Below, piece after piece: positions 1 through 8,430 of a DNA stretch of 64,000 nucleotides. Origin of the DNA: Catenibacillus scindens. Lineage in GTDB: Bacteria; Bacillota; Clostridia; Lachnospirales; Lachnospiraceae. The position numbers and the translations under genes were made by a program. The stretch is from assembly GCF_014202115.1 (NCBI RefSeq), contig NZ_JACHFW010000004.1:62001-126000 (forward strand), read 5' to 3'. The notes under the pieces are model-generated. The model had not been told where the DNA came from, did no database searches, and was given only the letters and a program-made list of their open reading frames with translations. Every line of letters begins with the position of its first letter. The stretch's first letter is position 1.

Positions 1-306
1 TACTCACGAAGCTATTATAGCACATGGTCTAAAAAAAATCCAGACAAATATTACATAATTTTTAACAATTATTTCTTAGATATTACACATTATTGCTGTT
101 ACTTTTTTCTTTTTTAAATAATGTTTATGGATTTAACAGATTTTTTAAGATATTTAATACTTTCGTCAGAAATACAGATAAAAAACAGAGGCGGAAGTTT
201 TTTGCAAAATCAAAGATGCCATATGTCCGGGGCGATGCCCCGGAACACAGGCGAAGTTTATAGTAAACGACAAATATATTTGTCGTTTACTATAAAAACA
301 CAAATC
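1..306. other. Intergenic region downstream of the ABC permease
   Basis: No gene is supported here. The left part is AT-rich. From about 190 a short block resembles (weakly, in reverse orientation) sequence near 12,925-12,955, then a small GC hairpin (CCGGGGCGATGCCCCGG, 228-244) and the 40-bp palindrome annotated separately. An open frame across 121-711 is antisense to the permease and is not called. Confidence 0.6.
257..296. repeat. Perfect 40-bp palindrome, repeat-family hairpin
   Basis: The two 20-nt arms, TTTATAGTAAACGACAAATA and its exact complement, meet without a loop at 276/277. It sits 10 bp past the stop codon of the ABC permease, so it may end or stabilise that transcript, though it lacks a clean GC stem plus U-tract. 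A degenerate version (TATAGTAAACGATAAAT...) occurs at 61,223-61,259, so it belongs to a dispersed family. Confidence 0.7.
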
Positions 307-3300
307 TTACTCCACACTCTTGAGGGATTCCACCATATCAATTTTTCTAAGCTTATAAAACATAGCCACATTGACCAGTATACTAAAAACAAGAGTCAGG
401 AGCATACTATACACATAACTTGGCCAGTAAATCACCCGGCTGAACATACAGCTATCAATCTCCACAGTCACAATGATAAACTGATGGAGTATTTTTCCAA
501 GGATACATCCAAAAATCATGCCGATCAAAGTCAGATAAACATTTTCCCGGTACACATAGGCCGCTACTTCCAGATCATAAAATCCAAGAACTTTAATGGA
601 GGCAAGTTCACGGCGCCGCTCGTTAATATTAATATTATTCAGGTTGTACAGAACAATAAATGCAAGCATACCCGCAGAGATGATCAGAACAACAATAATA
701 ATATCAAGTGAACTGAGCATATCATTTAAACTGGCCTTGATGCTGTCCATATAGGATACGCTGACAACCGCCTCCTCGCCGAGAAGGATCTGGCCAATCT
801 GATCCTGGACCTTTTCACTGTCCCCGTCAATACGAATCAGCACTGTATTAAAGGGCGGCTCCTCGCCAAAGGTCTGCTCATATAAAGTCGGGGTCATATA
901 AATATAATTTCCCACATAATTCTCACAGACGGCAGAAATAGTCACCTCGTCGGAAGTAAAATTGTCCGACTGTATGGTTATGGTATCTCCCGCGCCAACG
1001 CCGAGAAGACTGGCAGTTTTCTCACTGATGATTACTCCGCTGTCCCCCAATTCATATTCCTCCCCGGTGACACGGTCATCAAAGTAAAGAAACTGGTCAA
1101 GATTTTCCTGATCCTTTGGCACAACAACATAGGCTTCCACTGTATCATCTGCCGAAGATACATCCATGTTCAGCATATACACGTCTTTATAACCGTTCAC
1201 TCCGGACGTCTCATCCAGCGTATTGTACAGAAGATCCTTCTCATCCTGGGAAGCCTCCTCGTCCAGAATAACCATGCCGCTATATGGCTGGATTTTACTA
1301 TATTGAAGTTCCACAATGCCCTTAATCGAATCTTTCAGGCCAAAGCCTACGACCATAAGGGCCATGCAGCCGCCAATTCCAAAGATTGTCATAAAGAAAC
1401 GCTTCTTATATCTGAAAAGATTCCGCAGTGTTGACTTCTGAGTAAAGCTTAAACGGCGCCACAGAGGCGACACACGCTCAAGAAGAATACGCCGCCCCTG
1501 TTTCGGAGGCACCGGGCGCATCAGAGCCGCGGGCGTCGCGATCAGTTCTTTATAGCAGGCCAGGACTGTAGCCGCTGTAATACATATAATAGCTGCCAGG
1601 GATGCCATAAGGCCGTAATAAAGATCATAGGGGATCGTCGTATTGGGGATATATGGATAGACGATCTTATAGGCATTGACAATAATATACGGAAATACCT
1701 TTTCACCGAAAAGGACGCCCACAATACTTCCGGTTATCGTTGCCAGAAGGGCATAATAAATATATTTCTTGGCGATAGACCACTTATTGTAGCCCAGTGC
1801 TTTAAGGGTACCGATCTGTATCCGCTCTTCTTCAACCATACGGGTCATGGTCGTCAGACTAATCAGCGCCGCCACAAGGAAAAACAGTACAGGGAAGATT
1901 TCTCCGATGGCCTTGATGCGGTCCGCGTTTTCTCCAAACTCCGCATTGCCTGGCAGTGAAGACCGGTCAGTTACATACCACTGAGGGTACTCAATCTCTT
2001 CCACATCGGCCCTGGCATCATCAATCTCCTTCTGTCCGTCATCCAGTTCTGCCTTGGCGTCGGCCTTGGCTTCCTCATACTCCTGCCATCCATCCTCAAG
2101 CTCCTGCCGCCCTTCCTCAAGCTGGCTTAAAGCGTCTTCAAGCTGGGACTGACCATCCTCAAGCTGGGCTCTGCTGTCGGCCAGAAGCGCTTCATTATCC
2201 GCAAGCTGGCTGTAAGCGGAATCAATCTGAGCCTGGGCAGACACCAACTGGCTATAGGAAGCGTCAAGCTGGGCCTTAGCGTCAGCCAATGCCTGTTCGC
2301 CGGCATTCAGTTGCTGTTCCTGGCTGTCAAGCTGAGTTCTGGCATCATTGATGGCCTGACGGGCTGAAATAATCTCCTCATTTTGAGCAAGCTGCTCATC
2401 CACCTGTTTTCTTGCCGCTTCCACAGCCTGAGCCACGGCGCTATCTAACGCCCCGGCCTTTGCTTCCTCCAGAGCAGTACGGGCAGCGGCAATCTGAGCC
2501 ATACCGCTGTCGTACTGACTATCATATTGCTCCTGAAGAGCGTCAAGCTGAGGTTTGAGCTGAGACTGAGCAGCGCCAAGAGATGCCTGCTGGGCACTGA
2601 GTTCTTCAGGTACAGTCTGTCCGGCCGCGTTAAGCGCTTCGATTTGCTCATTTACCTGGGAGAGGGCCTCTGAAGTCTGATCATATTGGGACTTAATCTT
2701 GGCCAGACCGTCTTTTAACTCATTTAAGGCAGATTCCTGAGCGTCAATCTCACTAGTCTGCTGGGCAAACGCTTCCTCCACCTGCTGGGTAGCCGTCTGA
2801 GTGGCCGCCGTTTCCGCCTGAGCGTAAATATCACTGATCTGTTGATTTAGCAAAGCTTCCTGGGAATCAATCTGAGCCCTTCCGTCAGCGATTGCCTGAC
2901 GGGCAGCAGCAAAATCTGTCTGGGCTGCCTGGGCGTTGTACTGTTCCAGTCCATCATAATACTGCTGCCAGGCCGAGGCCAGGCTTGACGCCTGGGCGTC
3001 TAACTCGTTTTTGCCGGAAGCTAACTGAGCTTCTCCATCTAAAAGCTCGGTCCATCCATCCTCAAGGGTTTTCTGCTCCTGAGCTACTGTGTTTTCCCCT
3101 TCCTCAAGTTCTGCTTCCGAAGATTCCAGAGTAGCCAAAGCGTCAGCAAGCTCCTCTTCCGCCTGGCTTCTCGCATCGTCGAGTTCATCCTGAGCGTCCT
3201 GGATCTCGCCCATGGCCTCGCCATAAACCTCATTATAACGCGCCTCGCACCGGGCGTCAGCCACGGTATCCTCCAGCCGTGAAAGTACCTCGGCTACCTT

Positions 3301-4002
3301 TTCATCGTATCCGTCAGTATAACAGACTTCATCGGCAGCCCCTTCCACCCACACATCCACCTTTGTGTAGACTTCGGAGGAAAAGCTGTCCGGCGTGACA
3401 ATGGCAAATGAATCCAGCTCGCCGTCACCAATGGTCGTGCTTCCTCTTGTAAATGTTATGTATTCCGGGCTGCTGCCGATTCCCACCACAGTAAATGTAT
3501 TGGTGGTCAGCGTGTCTAAAATATCCGAATCATCACCACTCTCAAAGGTAATGGTATCGCCGATCTCAAAATTATGGTTTTCAAGAGTTCCTGCATCAAT
3601 GAGACATTCCCCGGCCTTTTCAGGCATCCGGCCTTCAAGGACGTCAATCTGGTTTTTCTCTTCCATGTCCGCCATAACTTTGAATACTTTCTGGTTATCC
3701 TCACTCCAGCAGACTACGTCGATGTCATAGCTGCCTACGGCATCGGCAACTCCATCCACTTCTTTTATCGCGGCCACGTCATCGTCTGTCAGTCCCAGTG
3801 TACTCTGAATGCGGATATCCATAAGCTGGCTGTCATCAAAATAGTCGTCGGCTGTATAGCGCAGATCCGGCTCTGAAGCCCTGATCCCTGAAAAAAACGC
3901 TACACCCATGGCAACAATAAGAAAAATGGAGATAAAACGGTTAAAAGTTCTGGCAATCTCCATATAAAAATCTTTGCGCAAAACATTTTTTCTCTTCTTC
4001 AT
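307..4002 (-). CDS. ABC transporter permease, FtsX/MacB type, with long coiled-coil insert
   Basis: Membrane subunit of an ABC exporter of the FtsX/MacB superfamily, 1231 residues. A first membrane segment lies at about 21-41 and is followed by a MacB-like extracytoplasmic domain. Residues about 245-670 are almost entirely heptad-like A/E/Q/L/D sequence predicted to form a very long coiled coil. Two FtsX permease modules follow, with membrane segments near 697-715, 745-815 and 870-890 and at 1110-1225; both carry the typical E-R-x-x-E-(I/L)-x-x-(I/L)-K-x-L-G loop. The ATPase gene ends 9 nt upstream, so the two form an operon. Substrate unknown. The coiled coil makes it far longer than a plain MacB-like permease (around 400-650 residues) and could reach through the cell wall. 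Confidence 0.9.
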   Translation of the reverse strand: MKKRKNVLRKDFYMEIARTFNRFISIFLIVAMGVAFFSGIRASEPDLRYTADDYFDDSQLMDIRIQSTLGLTDDDVAAIKEVDGVADAVGSYDIDVVCWSEDNQKVFKVMADMEEKNQIDVLEGRMPEKAGECLIDAGTLENHNFEIGDTITFESGDDSDILDTLTTNTFTVVGIGSSPEYITFTRGSTTIGDGELDSFAIVTPDSFSSEVYTKVDVWVEGAADEVCYTDGYDEKVAEVLSRLEDTVADARCEARYNEVYGEAMGEIQDAQDELDDARSQAEEELADALATLESSEAELEEGENTVAQEQKTLEDGWTELLDGEAQLASGKNELDAQASSLASAWQQYYDGLEQYNAQAAQTDFAAARQAIADGRAQIDSQEALLNQQISDIYAQAETAATQTATQQVEEAFAQQTSEIDAQESALNELKDGLAKIKSQYDQTSEALSQVNEQIEALNAAGQTVPEELSAQQASLGAAQSQLKPQLDALQEQYDSQYDSGMAQIAAARTALEEAKAGALDSAVAQAVEAARKQVDEQLAQNEEIISARQAINDARTQLDSQEQQLNAGEQALADAKAQLDASYSQLVSAQAQIDSAYSQLADNEALLADSRAQLEDGQSQLEDALSQLEEGRQELEDGWQEYEEAKADAKAELDDGQKEIDDARADVEEIEYPQWYVTDRSSLPGNAEFGENADRIKAIGEIFPVLFFLVAALISLTTMTRMVEEERIQIGTLKALGYNKWSIAKKYIYYALLATITGSIVGVLFGEKVFPYIIVNAYKIVYPYIPNTTIPYDLYYGLMASLAAIICITAATVLACYKELIATPAALMRPVPPKQGRRILLERVSPLWRRLSFTQKSTLRNLFRYKKRFFMTIFGIGGCMALMVVGFGLKDSIKGIVELQYSKIQPYSGMVILDEEASQDEKDLLYNTLDETSGVNGYKDVYMLNMDVSSADDTVEAYVVVPKDQENLDQFLYFDDRVTGEEYELGDSGVIISEKTASLLGVGAGDTITIQSDNFTSDEVTISAVCENYVGNYIYMTPTLYEQTFGEEPPFNTVLIRIDGDSEKVQDQIGQILLGEEAVVSVSYMDSIKASLNDMLSSLDIIIVVLIISAGMLAFIVLYNLNNININERRRELASIKVLGFYDLEVAAYVYRENVYLTLIGMIFGCILGKILHQFIIVTVEIDSCMFSRVIYWPSYVYSMLLTLVFSILVNVAMFYKLRKIDMVESLKSVE

Positions 4003-4011
4003 GGAACATCC

Positions 4012-4716
4012 CTACCATTCTATCGTTTCCACAGATACCGGGGAAGCATTCAGCGACATATCTGAAACTTTGCCATTTTTAATCTTGATCACCCGGTCTG
4101 CCATTGGGGCGATAGCTGAATTGTGAGTGATGACAAGAACAGTCATTCCCCGCTGCCGGCACATATCCTGGAGAAGTTTTAAAATAGATTTTCCGGTATT
4201 GTAGTCCAGAGCGCCAGTGGGCTCGTCACATAAGAGCAGTTTGGGATTTTTTGCCAGAGCCCTGGCAATAGAAACGCGCTGCTGTTCTCCGCCGGAGAGC
4301 TGCGCCGGAAAATTTCCGAGGCGGTCACCCAGACCGACTTCTTTTAAAACTGTCTCAGCGTCCAGTGGATCTTTGCAGATCTGCAGAGCCAATTCAACAT
4401 TTTCAAGAGCGGTCAGATTGGGCACCAGATTATAGAACTGAAAAACGAAGCCGATGTCCTCCCGCCGGTAGCCGGTAAGCTGCCGGTTGGTGTACTTACT
4501 TATATCTGTCCCGTCGATCCAGATCTCACCGCTGGTCGCCCGGTCCATACCTCCGAGAATATTCAAAACTGTGGTCTTACCGGCACCGCTGGGGCCTACG
4601 ATCACAACAAACTCACCTTTCTCCACGCTAAAGCTGATACCGTCCACTGCGTGGATCTCAATCTCTCCCATTTTATAAGTTTTGGTAACATCCACTAATT
4701 TAACAAAGTCTTCCAT
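4012..4716 (-). CDS. ABC transporter ATP-binding protein (LolD/MacB type)
   Basis: Cytoplasmic ATPase partner of the downstream FtsX-type permease; 234 residues. Walker [10 protein letters not shown] at 41-49, the signature LSGGEQQR, and Walker [13 protein letters not shown] are all present, and the P-T-G-A-L-D Walker B extension is typical of the MacB/LolD/FtsE group. The start is set at the ATG at 4716, which follows AAGGAGG by 8 nt; an in-frame upstream ATG lies before this ribosome site. A sigmaA promoter is readable upstream. The gene order ATPase then permease, 9 nt apart, indicates one transcript. Whether it exports a peptide or works mechanically on the envelope cannot be told. Confidence 0.93.
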   Translation of the reverse strand: MEDFVKLVDVTKTYKMGEIEIHAVDGISFSVEKGEFVVIVGPSGAGKTTVLNILGGMDRATSGEIWIDGTDISKYTNRQLTGYRREDIGFVFQFYNLVPNLTALENVELALQICKDPLDAETVLKEVGLGDRLGNFPAQLSGGEQQRVSIARALAKNPKLLLCDEPTGALDYNTGKSILKLLQDMCRQRGMTVLVITHNSAIAPMADRVIKIKNGKVSDMSLNASPVSVETIEW

Positions 4717-5077
4717 ACGCCAGCCTCCTTGCTTCCACACTCAAAATGGTGTTTTATACTGCTTTTATTATAGCTGATTTTTTTCTGAAATCCAACTGTA
4801 CATTCCCAGGGAAAATATTATAATTTTATAAATTTTCTAAAACGAAACGTAACAGTTGAAAACAGCGGAAGCGTGCCGGTACAAAACCATTGGTGGTTTT
4901 CTTCGTAACCGTTGACTGTTCTGACTGGCTTTGCTATTTTGTTTTCTCTTTCAGTTATTATCAAAGGAACTTCTTTAGTTTCGCTACTTAGTTTTGCTAA
5001 GTAGCGAATGTATGTTATATCTTTTGGGATATCAGAATCAATAGGATGAGCAGAATTGTTTTTAGAATCTTGTTTCT
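4717..5077. other. Intergenic region between pflA and the ABC operon
   Basis: Both flanking genes are on the minus strand. The segment holds the ABC operon promoter (4767-4795), an AT-rich stretch, and a hairpin at 4980-5008 (TTCGCTACTTAG pairing with CTAAGTAGCGAA around a 5-nt loop) about 70 bp past the pflA stop. The hairpin has no U-tract on the minus strand, so a terminator role is uncertain. No coding potential seen. Confidence 0.6.
4767..4795 (-). promoter_or_regulatory. sigmaA promoter of the ABC exporter operon
   Basis: Read on the minus strand: -35 TTGGAT (4790-4795), 17-bp spacer, -10 TATAAT (4767-4772). It lies about 50 bp upstream of the ATPase start codon. The -10 is perfect, the -35 matches 4 of 6. 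Confidence 0.55.
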
Positions 5078-5824
5078 CTATCGGACATAACCGCCGGGGG
5101 CAAGCCCCAGCATTTTTTCAATCCGGTCAATTTCTTCCTGAGAACAGGCATCGTAATCCTTTAATGGGAATTCAATGCCCATCTCCTCATATTTTGTCAC
5201 ACAGATCTTCCGAAAAGGAAGAATTTCCAGCCTGGTGAGATTTTTAAAACTTTTTGCAATCTCACCAATCTTCCGGATCTGTCCTTCACTGTCATTAAGT
5301 CCGGGGACGACAACGTGGCGAATCCACACAGGCACTTCCATGCTCTCTGTCAGCCTTAAAAACTCCAACACCTGATCCATGGAAGCGCCGCAGTATGTTT
5401 TATAATCCCCGGTGTCTGAAAATTTCAGATCCGCTAAAACAAGATCGGTATATTTCAGCACTCTGGCCGCAGCTTTAAGATCCCCCACCCCGGAGGTATC
5501 CAGGGCAGTGTGCATGCCATTTTCTTTCAGCAGTGAAAAAAGTTTTTCCACAAACTCCGGCTGCATGAGCGCCTCACCGCCGGAGACAGTGACACCGCCA
5601 TTTTTCAGGTATTCTTTATATCGGAGAACTCTCTGAACCACATCTTCCGGAGTCCATTTCTGACAGGCAGGCGCGTCCCCCGCCATAGCCCATGTATCCG
5701 GGTTATGGCAGTAGGCGCACCTTAAAGGGCAGCCCTGCATAAAGATTACATAGCGCACCCCCGGCCCGTCAACGGCCCCAAGGCTTTGAAAGCTGTGGAT
5801 ATAACCGTAAACCTGATCTTCCAT
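5078..5824 (-). CDS. pflA: Pyruvate formate-lyase activating enzyme
   Basis: Radical SAM activase that installs the glycyl radical in PflB. The CxxxCxxC cluster motif is C-P-L-R-C-A-Y-C (about residues 32-39), preceded by the family-typical Y-I-H-S-F-x-S-x-G-x-V-D-G-P-G-x-R. Length 248 residues is usual. It starts 4 nt after the pflB stop, so translation is likely coupled. Start choice is between ATG 5824 (used here) and the adjacent GTG 5827; a GAGG motif lies 12 or 9 nt upstream respectively. Cytoplasmic, strictly anaerobic function. The adjacency to pflB and the shared leader put both under the ZTP riboswitch. Confidence 0.95.
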   Translation of the reverse strand: MEDQVYGYIHSFQSLGAVDGPGVRYVIFMQGCPLRCAYCHNPDTWAMAGDAPACQKWTPEDVVQRVLRYKEYLKNGGVTVSGGEALMQPEFVEKLFSLLKENGMHTALDTSGVGDLKAAARVLKYTDLVLADLKFSDTGDYKTYCGASMDQVLEFLRLTESMEVPVWIRHVVVPGLNDSEGQIRKIGEIAKSFKNLTRLEILPFRKICVTKYEEMGIEFPLKDYDACSQEEIDRIEKMLGLAPGGYVR

Positions 5825-5828
5825 CACT

Positions 5829-8060
5829 TTACATCGCCTCGTGGAAAGTTCTCTGAATGACTTCCCGCTGCTGTTCTCTGGACAGTTTGTGGAAGTTTAC
5901 CGCGTAGCCGGAAACACGGATGGTCAGATTGGGGTACTTTTCAGGATTTTCATAAGCGTCAATGAGTGTCTCACGGTTAAGGACATTCACATTAATATGG
6001 TGAGCTTTCCGGGCAAAATAGCCGCCAAGAATGGCCACAAGATTGCTAAGCCGCTCTTCCTCCGTCTTTCCAAGGGCACCAGGCACAATAGAAAATGTGT
6101 TGGAAATACCATCTTTGCACACGTCGTAGGAAAGTTTTGCCACTGAGTTAAGGGAGGCAAGGGCTCCGTTTTTCTCACGGTTGTGCATGGGATTTGCCCC
6201 AGGAGCAAAAGGCTCTCCGGCTTTGCGCCCGTCGGGGGTGTTTCCTGTCTTTTTGCCATACATAACGTTGGATGTGATCGTGAGGATGGACAGTGTATGC
6301 TCCGCGTTGCGGTACGTGGGGTTTTTCTTTAATTCCTCATAGAAGAGACGTACCTGCTCGGCGGCAATGCTGTCCACACGGTCATCGTCATTGCCGAAGG
6401 CCGGGAAATCACCAGTTGTCTCAAAGTCTTTGATCAGTCCGGTCTCATCCCGGATCACCCGAACCTTTCCATATTTAATGGCGGACAGGGAATCGGCGAG
6501 AACGCTCATACCGGCGATGCCGAAAGCCATAAAGCGATGAACATCAGTGTCATGGAGAGCCATCTGAAGTTTTTCGTAGGCATATTTGTCATGCATATAA
6601 TGAATAATATTCATGGCGCTGACATAGGTCTTGGCCAGCCATGGGCGGTAAATATCCATCAGCTCCAGCACCTTATCATACTCAAGGTACTCGCCCTGAT
6701 AAGGCTCATGGGCGGGAGCTACCTGCATGCCGCTCTTTTCATCTCTTCCACCGTTTAAGCTCATCATCAGCAGTTTGGCCAGGTTGGCGCGGGCGCCGAA
6801 GAACTGCATATCCTTGCCGACCCGCATAGCGGATACACAGCAGGCAATAGCATAATCATCGCCGAATTTAGGACGCATGATATCGTCATTTTCGTACTGG
6901 ATGGCGTCAGTATCACAGGATACTTTAGCCACAAAACGTTTAAACTTCTCAGGAAGCTGTTCGGACCACAAAACTGTCAGGTTTGGCTCGGCGCTTGGTC
7001 CAAGGTTGTAGAGTGTATTAAGGATTCGGAAAGAACTTTTTGTCACGAGAGTACGTCCATCTTCCCCGGTTCCGCCGATGGACTCTGTGATCCACATAGG
7101 ATCGCCGCCAAAGAGTTCATTGTACTCCGGTGTTCTTAAATGGCGGGCCATACGCAGCTTCATGACAAAATCATCGAAAATTTCCTGGGCCTGGCTCTCA
7201 GTGAGAATGCCGGCTTTCAGATCACGCTCAAAATAAATATCCAGGAATGTGCTTGTGCGGCCAAGGCTCATGGCAGCGCCGTTCTGCTCCTTGATAGCGC
7301 CAAGATAACCAAAATACAGCCACTGGACAGCCTCTCTGGCATTTTGGGCCGGTCTTGAAATATCGTAGCCGTACATCTTGGCCATTTCTTTTAACAGCTC
7401 AAGGAAATGGATCTGCTGGTAAAGTTCCTCTAACTGACGGATATTGTCCTGGAGCAGCACTTCATGGCCAATGCGTTCCTTATCCGCCTTCTTAAAACGG
7501 ATCAGCGTGTCCACACCGTACAATGCCACGCGGCGGTAGTCTCCGATAATGCGTCCCCGGCCGTAAGCGTCGGGCAGACCGGTGATAATACCGCAGTGGC
7601 GGGCCGCTTTGATCTCATCAGTGTAAGCTCTGAATACACCGTCGTTGTGAGTTGTACGGAAAGTAAATTCTTTTTCAACTTTTTCTGATAATTCATAGCC
7701 GTAGGCTTTGCATGCCTCTCTGGTCATACGCATACCGCCGAAAGGATTGACGCCTCTTTTTAACGGCTTATCGGTCTGAAGGCCGACGATGATCTCCTCA
7801 TCTTTGTCCAGGTATCCCGGCTTGTATGTAACTAAGGACATGATCGTGTCTGTATCTACGTCAAACACGCCGCCCATCTGCTGTTCGATCATAAGAAGAT
7901 TGTTTAACTTTTTCATCAGGCGGTTGGTACGGTCAGTGGCTTTGGCGAGGAAACTTTCATCGCCTTCGTAGGGCGTATAATTTTTCTGAATAAAATCCCG
8001 GACATTAATCTCGTCCATCCATACGCCTTCTTTAAAATTTTCCCATGCTTTTTCCATCAT
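5829..8060 (-). CDS. pflB: Formate acetyltransferase (pyruvate formate-lyase)
   Basis: Glycyl-radical enzyme converting pyruvate plus CoA to acetyl-CoA and formate in anaerobic fermentation; 743 residues. The catalytic cysteine pair is C407-C408 within A-C-C-V-S-A-M, and the radical glycine is G718 in R-V-S-G-Y-A-V, 25 residues before the end, as in true PFLs rather than diol dehydratases or choline lyase. The ATG at 8060 follows GGGAGG with good spacing; a second ATG is directly adjacent. The formate produced feeds 10-formyl-tetrahydrofolate, which explains why the upstream leader carries a ZTP riboswitch. Downstream pflA is co-transcribed. Confidence 0.97.
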   Translation of the reverse strand: MMEKAWENFKEGVWMDEINVRDFIQKNYTPYEGDESFLAKATDRTNRLMKKLNNLLMIEQQMGGVFDVDTDTIMSLVTYKPGYLDKDEEIIVGLQTDKPLKRGVNPFGGMRMTREACKAYGYELSEKVEKEFTFRTTHNDGVFRAYTDEIKAARHCGIITGLPDAYGRGRIIGDYRRVALYGVDTLIRFKKADKERIGHEVLLQDNIRQLEELYQQIHFLELLKEMAKMYGYDISRPAQNAREAVQWLYFGYLGAIKEQNGAAMSLGRTSTFLDIYFERDLKAGILTESQAQEIFDDFVMKLRMARHLRTPEYNELFGGDPMWITESIGGTGEDGRTLVTKSSFRILNTLYNLGPSAEPNLTVLWSEQLPEKFKRFVAKVSCDTDAIQYENDDIMRPKFGDDYAIACCVSAMRVGKDMQFFGARANLAKLLMMSLNGGRDEKSGMQVAPAHEPYQGEYLEYDKVLELMDIYRPWLAKTYVSAMNIIHYMHDKYAYEKLQMALHDTDVHRFMAFGIAGMSVLADSLSAIKYGKVRVIRDETGLIKDFETTGDFPAFGNDDDRVDSIAAEQVRLFYEELKKNPTYRNAEHTLSILTITSNVMYGKKTGNTPDGRKAGEPFAPGANPMHNREKNGALASLNSVAKLSYDVCKDGISNTFSIVPGALGKTEEERLSNLVAILGGYFARKAHHINVNVLNRETLIDAYENPEKYPNLTIRVSGYAVNFHKLSREQQREVIQRTFHEAM

Positions 8061-8131
8061 TTTGAATTCCTCCCAGCTTTAAAAAAAGCACCGTCTCTTT
8101 TCCAATGTAGCTTTTGCCCTCTTTATCTTTC

Positions 8132-8162
8132 GCAGTCAACACCTATTCCAGGCGTTGACTGC
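8132..8162 (-). other. 13-bp hairpin in the pflB 5' UTR
   Basis: On the minus strand the arms GCAGUCAACGCCU and AGGUGUUGACUGC pair over 13 positions (one G-U) around a 5-nt loop. It lies about 70 nt before the pflB start and is not followed by a U-tract, so it is not an intrinsic terminator. Role unknown. Confidence 0.6.
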
Positions 8163-8247
8163 AACCGGAATCTCTCCGGATGAAAGCCACGTATGGCTCC
8201 GGTGCTGACGCACTCCCGCCTGTCTCTCTTTGAGACTGGCTTTCACA

Positions 8248-8285
8248 ATAAAAAAGAGCAGCACTGGAAAATTCCGATGCTGCCC
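8248..8285 (-). terminator. Intrinsic terminator controlled by the ZTP riboswitch
   Basis: GGGCAGCA...TGCTGC stem with additional inner pairing, followed on the minus strand by TCTTTTTT. Its 5' arm begins in the conserved CTGGGCA end of the aptamer, so ligand-stabilised pseudoknot formation should compete with the terminator: a genetic ON switch for pflB-pflA. Confidence 0.85.
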
Positions 8286-8356
8286 AGACGGTCGGCTCTA
8301 CAAAACTTTGAATCCACTGTGGTAACCCACAATTATCCGTCAGTCCTCAAAGTTCT
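8281..8356 (-). ncRNA. ZTP (pfl motif) riboswitch aptamer
   Basis: The minus strand reads P1 AACUUUGA (8347-8354), the conserved GGACUGACGG, hairpin P2 UGUGG-guua-CCACA (8318-8331), P1 closing arm UCAAAGUU (8304-8311), a linker, then CCGUCUGGGCA (8281-8291). GACGG (8337-8341) and CCGUC (8287-8291) form the pseudoknot, a covariant replacement of the more usual GGCG/CGCC pairing. The layout and the terminal CUGGGC match the ZTP class, first named after pfl genes. It senses ZTP/ZMP, which accumulates when 10-formyl-THF is short. The recognition is by eye; a covariance-model search would be decisive. Confidence 0.88.
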
Positions 8357-8376
8357 TCTTCAATTTTGACACGTTT

Positions 8377-8406
8377 AATGTAACATACACTTCCAGCAGA
8401 TGTCAA
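8377..8406 (-). promoter_or_regulatory. sigmaA promoter of pflB
   Basis: Minus strand -35 TTGACA (8401-8406), 18-bp spacer, -10 TACATT (8377-8382) with an upstream TG giving an extended -10. Transcription would begin near 8369, just before the riboswitch P1 stem. Confidence 0.6.
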
Positions 8407-8430
8407 CCCATAAAATAAAAATAATGTTCA

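Larger units (their letters stand above)
8061..8430. other. pflB leader region (about 300-nt 5' UTR)
   Basis: This gap holds the pflB promoter, ZTP riboswitch and terminator (annotated separately) and, between terminator and start codon, about 190 nt of further leader. That part contains GAAAGCCA/TGGCTTTC pairing, a CCGGA-N5-TCCGG hairpin, and a strong 13-bp stem at 8132-8162 (GCAGUCAACGCCU with AGGUGUUGACUGC) with no U-tract after it. The extra structure could affect mRNA stability or be a second regulatory element. Confidence 0.6.

Noticed and set aside
121-711. Open frame of 196 codons on the plus strand
   Set aside because: It is antisense to the well-supported ABC permease from 307 on, has no ribosome site and no recognisable domain.
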